Assembly (NCBI GenBank): GCA_025667525.1
Contig: CM046881.1
Span: forward strand, 28,965,580-29,029,579
DNA from: Glebionis coronaria
Lineage: Eukaryota > Streptophyta > Magnoliopsida > Asterales > Asteraceae
Reading direction: 5' to 3'
DNA: 64,000 nucleotides
Position 1 is the stretch's first letter. Each line of letters begins with the position of its first letter. The notes below the pieces were generated by a model that was not told where the DNA came from, made no database searches, and worked only from the letters and a program-made list of their open reading frames with translations. Below, piece after piece: positions 58,901-64,000 of this stretch. The translations under genes were made by a program, and so were the position numbers.

Positions 58901-60780
58901 TTTATCCACCAAGAATCCGGGCAAATACATTTTTCCTCTATGTGGTCTATATGGACTGGAAATAATTTTAGAGGTTTTTTCTTAGGTTTGGATGATTTGA
59001 GCCGGTTACGGCATTTTTAACTGTTCTTGGTAGGTTTTTATCAGTTTTTGATCGGGTTTAGTCGCTTTTGACCAATGCTTGCCTGGATAAAAGTACTCCT
59101 TTTATCAAGCATCCATTTTCTTAGTTGTGGTCTTGAAACGGAGTCATGTATCACATGTTATGACCATTTTATTGCAACCCACGTTTTCAGATTTTTCAAT
59201 ATAAATTTGTTTTTGTATGTTAGCGATTGTGTTTGGTACTCTATTTCTTGATAGCTCTCAATTTTAATAGAATAAAACATGGAATCAAATATTTTAGAGT
59301 CATATAATACATAAGCAAGTTGATCCTACATGAAATGTCAAAAAATACTTATCCTTCTTTTGCATATTATTCACCTATGTAGGCTTCCCAAGGTTAAACA
59401 ATATCATTTTAGGTCAAATAACATGACGTGTTGTTAGAGCACACTCATGTCTTGACCTTTATACTATAATTTTCCGTCGAGATGCTCTTTGTCTACTACA
59501 TTCACAACTACCTCAAATACTAGCTGACCAACTTTTACACCAATAAAACACAACCATAACTAAACAGAGCAAACATATAGATGTGTTTTATCCAACAAGA
59601 ATCCGGGCAAATACATTTTGCCTCTATGTGGTCTATATGGACTGGAAATAATTTTAGAGGTTTTTTCTTAGGTTTGGATGATTTGAGCCGGTTACGGCAT
59701 TTTTAGCTGTTCTTGGTAGGTTTTTATCATTTTTTGATCGGGTTTAGTCGCTTTTGACCAATGCTTGCCTGGATAAAAGTACTCCTTTTTTCAAGCATCC
59801 ATTTTCTTAGTTGTGGTCTTGAAACGGAGTCATGTATCACATGTTATGACCATTTTATTGCAACCCACGTTTTCAGATAATTTCAATATAAATTTGTTTT
59901 TGTATGTTAGCGATTGTGTTTGGTACTCTATTTCTTGATAGCTCTCAATTCTAATAGAATAAAACATGGAATCAAATATTTTAGAGTCATATAATACATA
60001 AGCAAGTTGATCCTACATGAAATGTCAAAAAATACTTGTCCTTCTTTTGCATATTATTCACCTATGTAGGCTTCCCAAGGTTAAACAATATCATTTTTAG
60101 GTCAAATAACATGACGTGTTGTTAGAGCACACTCATGTCTTGACCTTTATACTATAATGTGCCGTCGAGATGCTCTTTGTCTACTACATTCACAACTACC
60201 TCAAATACTAGCTGACCAACTTTTACACCAATAAAACACAACCAAAACTAAACAGAGCAAACATATAGATGTGTTTTATCCAACAAGAATCCGGGCAAAT
60301 ACATTTTGCCTCTATGTGGTCTATATGGACTGGAAATAATTTTAGAGGTTTTTTCTTAGGTTTGGATGATTTGAGCCGGTTACGGCATTTTTAGCTGTTC
60401 TTGGTAGGTTTTTATCAGTTTTTGATCGGGTTTAGTCGCTTTTGACCAATGCTTGCCTGGATAAAAGTACTCCTTTTATCAAGCATCCATTTTCTTAGTT
60501 GTGGTCTTGAAACGGAGTCATGTATCACATGTTATGACCATTTTATTGCAACCCACGTTTTCAGATAATTTCAATATAAAATTGTTTTTGTATGTTAGCG
60601 ATTGTGTTTGGTACTCTATTTCTTGATAGCTCTCAATTTTAATAGAATAAAACATAGAATCAAATATTTTAGAGTCATATAATACATAAGCAAGTTGATC
60701 CTACATGAAATGTCAAAAAATACTTGTCCTTCTTTTGCATATTATTCACCTATGTAGGTTTCCCAAGGTTAAACAATATC
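55971..60780 (+). repeat. Higher-order block D, copy 1 (7 monomers, about 4810 bp)
   Basis: Markers recur about 4809-4814 bp downstream: TTTTGCTTCTATG with GAGGTTTTTCTTAGG (near 56180 and 60995), TTTTCAGCTGTTCTAGG (56951 and 61760), GACGTCTTG (58053 and 62862) and ACTTATCCTTC (58662 and 63471). It also contains an internal monomer duplication (ACTTATCCTTC again near 59347). Confidence 0.8.
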
Positions 60781-63700
60781 ATTTTTAGGTCAAATAACAT
60801 GACGTGTTGTTAGAGCACACTCATGTCTTGACCTTTATACTATAATGTGCCGTCGAGATGCTCTTTGTCTACTACATTCACAACTACCTCAAATACTAGC
60901 TGACCAACTTTTACACCAATAAAACACAACCAAAACTAAACAGAGCAAACATATAGATGTGTTTTATCCAACAAGAATCCGGACAAATACATTTTGCTTC
61001 TATGTGGTCTATATGGACTGGAAATAATTTTAGAGGTTTTTCTTAGGTTTGGATGATTTGAGCCGGTTACGGCATTTTTAGCTGTTCTTGGTAGGTTTTT
61101 ATCAGTTTTTGATCGGGTTTAGTCGCTTTTGACTGCTTGCCTGGATAAAAGTACTCCTTTTTTCAAGCATCCATTTTCTTAGTTGTGGTCTTGAAACGGA
61201 GTCATGTATCACATGTTATGACCATTTTATTGCAACCCACTTTTTCAGATAATTTCAATATAAATTTGTTTTTGTATGTTAGCGATTGTGTTTGGTACTC
61301 TATTTCTTGATAGCTCTTTATTTTAATAGAATAAAACATGGAATCAAATATTTTAGAGTCATATAATACATAAGCAAGTTGATCCTACATGAAATGTCAA
61401 AAAATACTTGTCCTTCTTTTGCATATTATTCACCTATGTAGGCTTCCCAAGGTTAAACAATATCATTTTTTGGTCAAATAACATGACGTGTTGTTAGAGC
61501 ACACTCATGTCTTGACCTTTATACTATAATGTGCCGTCGAGATGCTCTTTGTCTACTACATTCACAACTACCTCAAATACTAGCTGACCAACTTTTACAC
61601 CAATAAAACACAACCAAAACTAAACAGAGCAAACATATAGATGTGTTTTATCCAACAAGAATCCGGGCAAATACATTTTGCCTCTATGTGGTCTATATGG
61701 ACTGGAAATAATTTTAGAGGTTTTTTCTTAGGTTTGGATGATTTGAGCCGGTTACGGCATTTTCAGCTGTTCTAGGTAGGTTTTTATTAGTTTTTGATCG
61801 GGTTTAGTCGCTTTTGACCAATGCTTGCCTGGATAAAAGTACTCCTTTTTTCAAGCATCCATTTTCTTAGTTGTGGTCTTGAAACGGAGTCATGTATCAC
61901 ATGTTATGACCATTTTATTGCAACCTACGTTTTCAGATAATTTCAATATAAAATTGTTTTTGTATGTTAGCGATTGTGTTTGGTACTCTATTTCTTGATA
62001 GCTCTCAATTTTAATAGAATAAAACATAGAATCAAATATTTTAGAGTCATATAATACATAAGCAAGTTGATCCTACATGAAATGTCAAAAAATACTTGTC
62101 CTTCTTTTGCATATTATTCACCTATGTAGGCTTCCTAAGGTTAAACAATATCATTTTTAGGTCAAATAACATGACGTGTTGTTAGAGCACACTCATGTCT
62201 TGACCTTTATACTATAATGTGCCGTCGAGATGCTCTTTGTCTACTACATTCACAACTACCTCAAATACTAGCTGACCAACTTTTACACCAATAAAACACA
62301 ACCAAAATTAAACAGAGCAAACATATAGATGTGTTTTATCCAACAAGAATCCGGGCAAATACATTTTTCCTCTATGTGGTCTATATGGACTGGAAATAAT
62401 TTTAGAGGTTTTTTCTTAGGTTTGGATGATTTGAGCCGGTTACGGCATTTTTAGCTGTTCTTGGTAGGTTTTTATCAGTTTTTTATCGGGTTTAGTCGCT
62501 TTTGACCAATGCTTGCCTGGATAAAAGTACTCCTTTTATCAAGCATCCATTTTATTAGTTGTGGTCTTGAAACGGAGTCATGTATCACATGTTATGACCA
62601 TTTTATTGCAACCCACGTTTTCAGATAATTTCAACATAAATTTGTTTTTGTATGTTAGCGATTGTGTTTGGTACTCTATTTCTTGATAGCTCTCAATTTT
62701 AATAGAATAAAACATGGAATTAAATATTTTAGAGTCATATAATACATAAGCAAGTTGATCCTACATGAAATGTCAAAAAATACTTGTCATTCTTTTGCAT
62801 ATTATTCACCTATGTAGGCTTCCCAAGGTTAAACAATATCATTTTTAGGTCAAATAACATGACGTCTTGTTAGAGCACACTCATGTCTTGACCTTTATAC
62901 TATAATGTGCCGTCGAGATGCTCTTTGTCTACTACATTCACAACTACCTCAAATACTAGCTGACCAATTTTTACACCAATAAAACACAACCAAAATTAAA
63001 CAGAGCAAACATATAGATGTGTTTTATCCAACAAGAATCCGGGCAAATACATTTTTCCTCTATGTGGTCTATATGGACTGGAAATAATTTTAGAGGTTTT
63101 TTCTTAGGTTTGGATGATTTGAGCCGGTTACGGCATTTTTAGCTGTTCTTGGTAGGTTTTTATCTGTTTTTGATCGGGTTTAGTCGCTTTTGACCAATGC
63201 TTGCCTAGATAAAAGTACTCCTTTTATCAAGCATCCATTTTCTTAGTTGTGGTCTTGAAACGGAGTCATGTATCACATGTTATGACCATTTTATTGCAAC
63301 CCACGTTTTCAGATAATTTCAATATAAATTTGTTTTTGTATGTTAGCGATTGTGTTTGGTACTCTATTTCTTGATAGCTCTCAATTTTAATAGAATAAAA
63401 CATGGAATCAAATATTTTAGAGTCATATAATACATAAGCAAGTTGATCCTACATGAAATGTCAAAAAATACTTATCCTTCTTTTGCATATTATTCACCTA
63501 TGTAGGCTTCCCAAGGTTAAACAATATCATTTTAGGTCAAATAACATGACGTGTTGTTAGAGCACACTCATGTCTTGACCTTTATACTATAATGTGCCGT
63601 CGAGATGCTCTTTGTCTACTACATTCACAACTACCTCAAATACTAGCTGACCAACTTTTACACCAATAAAACACAACCAAAACTAAACAGAGCAAACATA

Positions 63701-64000
63701 TAGATGTGTTTTATCCAACAAGAATCCGGGCAAATACATTTTGCCTCTATGTGGTCTATATGGACTGGAAATAATTTTAGAGGTTTTTTCTTAGGTTTGG
63801 ATGATTTGAGCCGGTTACGGCATTTTTAGCTGTTCTTGGTAGGTTTTTATCAGTTTTTGATCGGGTTTAGTCGCTTTTGACCAATGCTTGTCTGGATAAA
63901 AGTACTCCTTTTTTCAAGCATCCATTTTCTTAGTTGTGGTCTTGAAACGGAGTCATGTATCACATGTTATGACCATTTTATTGCAACCCACGTTTTCAGA
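60781..64000 (+). repeat. Higher-order block D, copy 2 (incomplete, cut by window end)
   Basis: Repeats the marker order of 55971-60780 through about 4.7 monomers before the window ends. One monomer has a 3-bp deletion at 61133 (TTTTGACTGCTTG instead of TTTTGACCAATGCTTG). Confidence 0.8.

Larger units (their letters stand above)
34939..64000 (+). repeat. Satellite array, right arm (about 42 monomers of 687-688 bp)
   Basis: Same monomer and orientation as the left arm, resuming in phase: the left arm ends at TTGAGC and the right begins at AGCTGTTC, only 16 bp further along the monomer. It has no ORF of 60 codons. Several variants are seen only on this side, such as CCTTTTATCAAGC, GTTAGAGAACACTC, TATAGATTTG, TCAACATAAATTTG and GCTCTTTATTTTAATAG. 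It runs off the window end. Confidence 0.97.

Noticed and set aside
34939..64000. Telomere repeat or CENP-B box within the satellite
   Set aside because: Only loose matches such as TTAGGTTTGG occur; there is no TTTAGGG array and no sequence close to the CENP-B box.

Overview
The window is nuclear DNA of a flowering plant, probably a eudicot. It consists of one long tandem satellite array (monomer about 687-688 bp, A+T-rich, without ORFs) interrupted by a single large Ty1/copia LTR retrotransposon. The satellite fills about 1-22976 and 34939-64000, roughly 75 monomers all in the same orientation. It most likely comes from centromeric, pericentromeric or subtelomeric heterochromatin; the sequence does not say which. 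The extra ORF downstream of pol resembles one I associate with copia elements of daisy-family plants (Tanacetum/Artemisia type). That taxonomic hint is recollection, not a search result.

Layout. (1) 1-22976: satellite with nested higher-order duplications: a 4-monomer block (about 2749 bp) repeated twice, then a 7-monomer block followed by an 8-monomer version, then partial further copies. (2) 22977-34938: retrotransposon of about 12 kb. In order it has a 5' LTR lacking its outer end, a tRNA-Met-type primer binding site, gag (943 codons, two zinc knuckles), pol in the -1 frame (protease, integrase DD35E, reverse transcriptase YVDD, RNase H) with two in-frame stops, a 1.25-kb spacer with a second PPT-like tract and a possible internal promoter, an additional ORF of about 1021 codons with two in-frame stops, the PPT, and a complete 526-bp 3' LTR. 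(3) 34939-64000: the array resumes in the same monomer phase, with different variant families and duplicated blocks of 1, 2, 4 and 7 monomers.

The element is young (LTRs differ at 4-6 of 494 aligned sites) but this copy cannot make intact proteins without readthrough. Gag would form the particle, pol would mature proteins, copy RNA and integrate DNA; the role of the additional ORF is unknown.

The most unusual signal is a short motif, consensus CGYTGACA (variant CGTTGTYA), present about 45 times in this one element. It occurs in both LTRs, in three clusters of gag, one of pol, two of the additional ORF and two of the noncoding spacer. It is always in the same orientation, mostly 21 bp apart (two helical turns) and sometimes 15 bp. 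Its presence with the same phasing in coding and noncoding DNA suggests selection on nucleic acid, for example as binding sites for a self-encoded or host factor.
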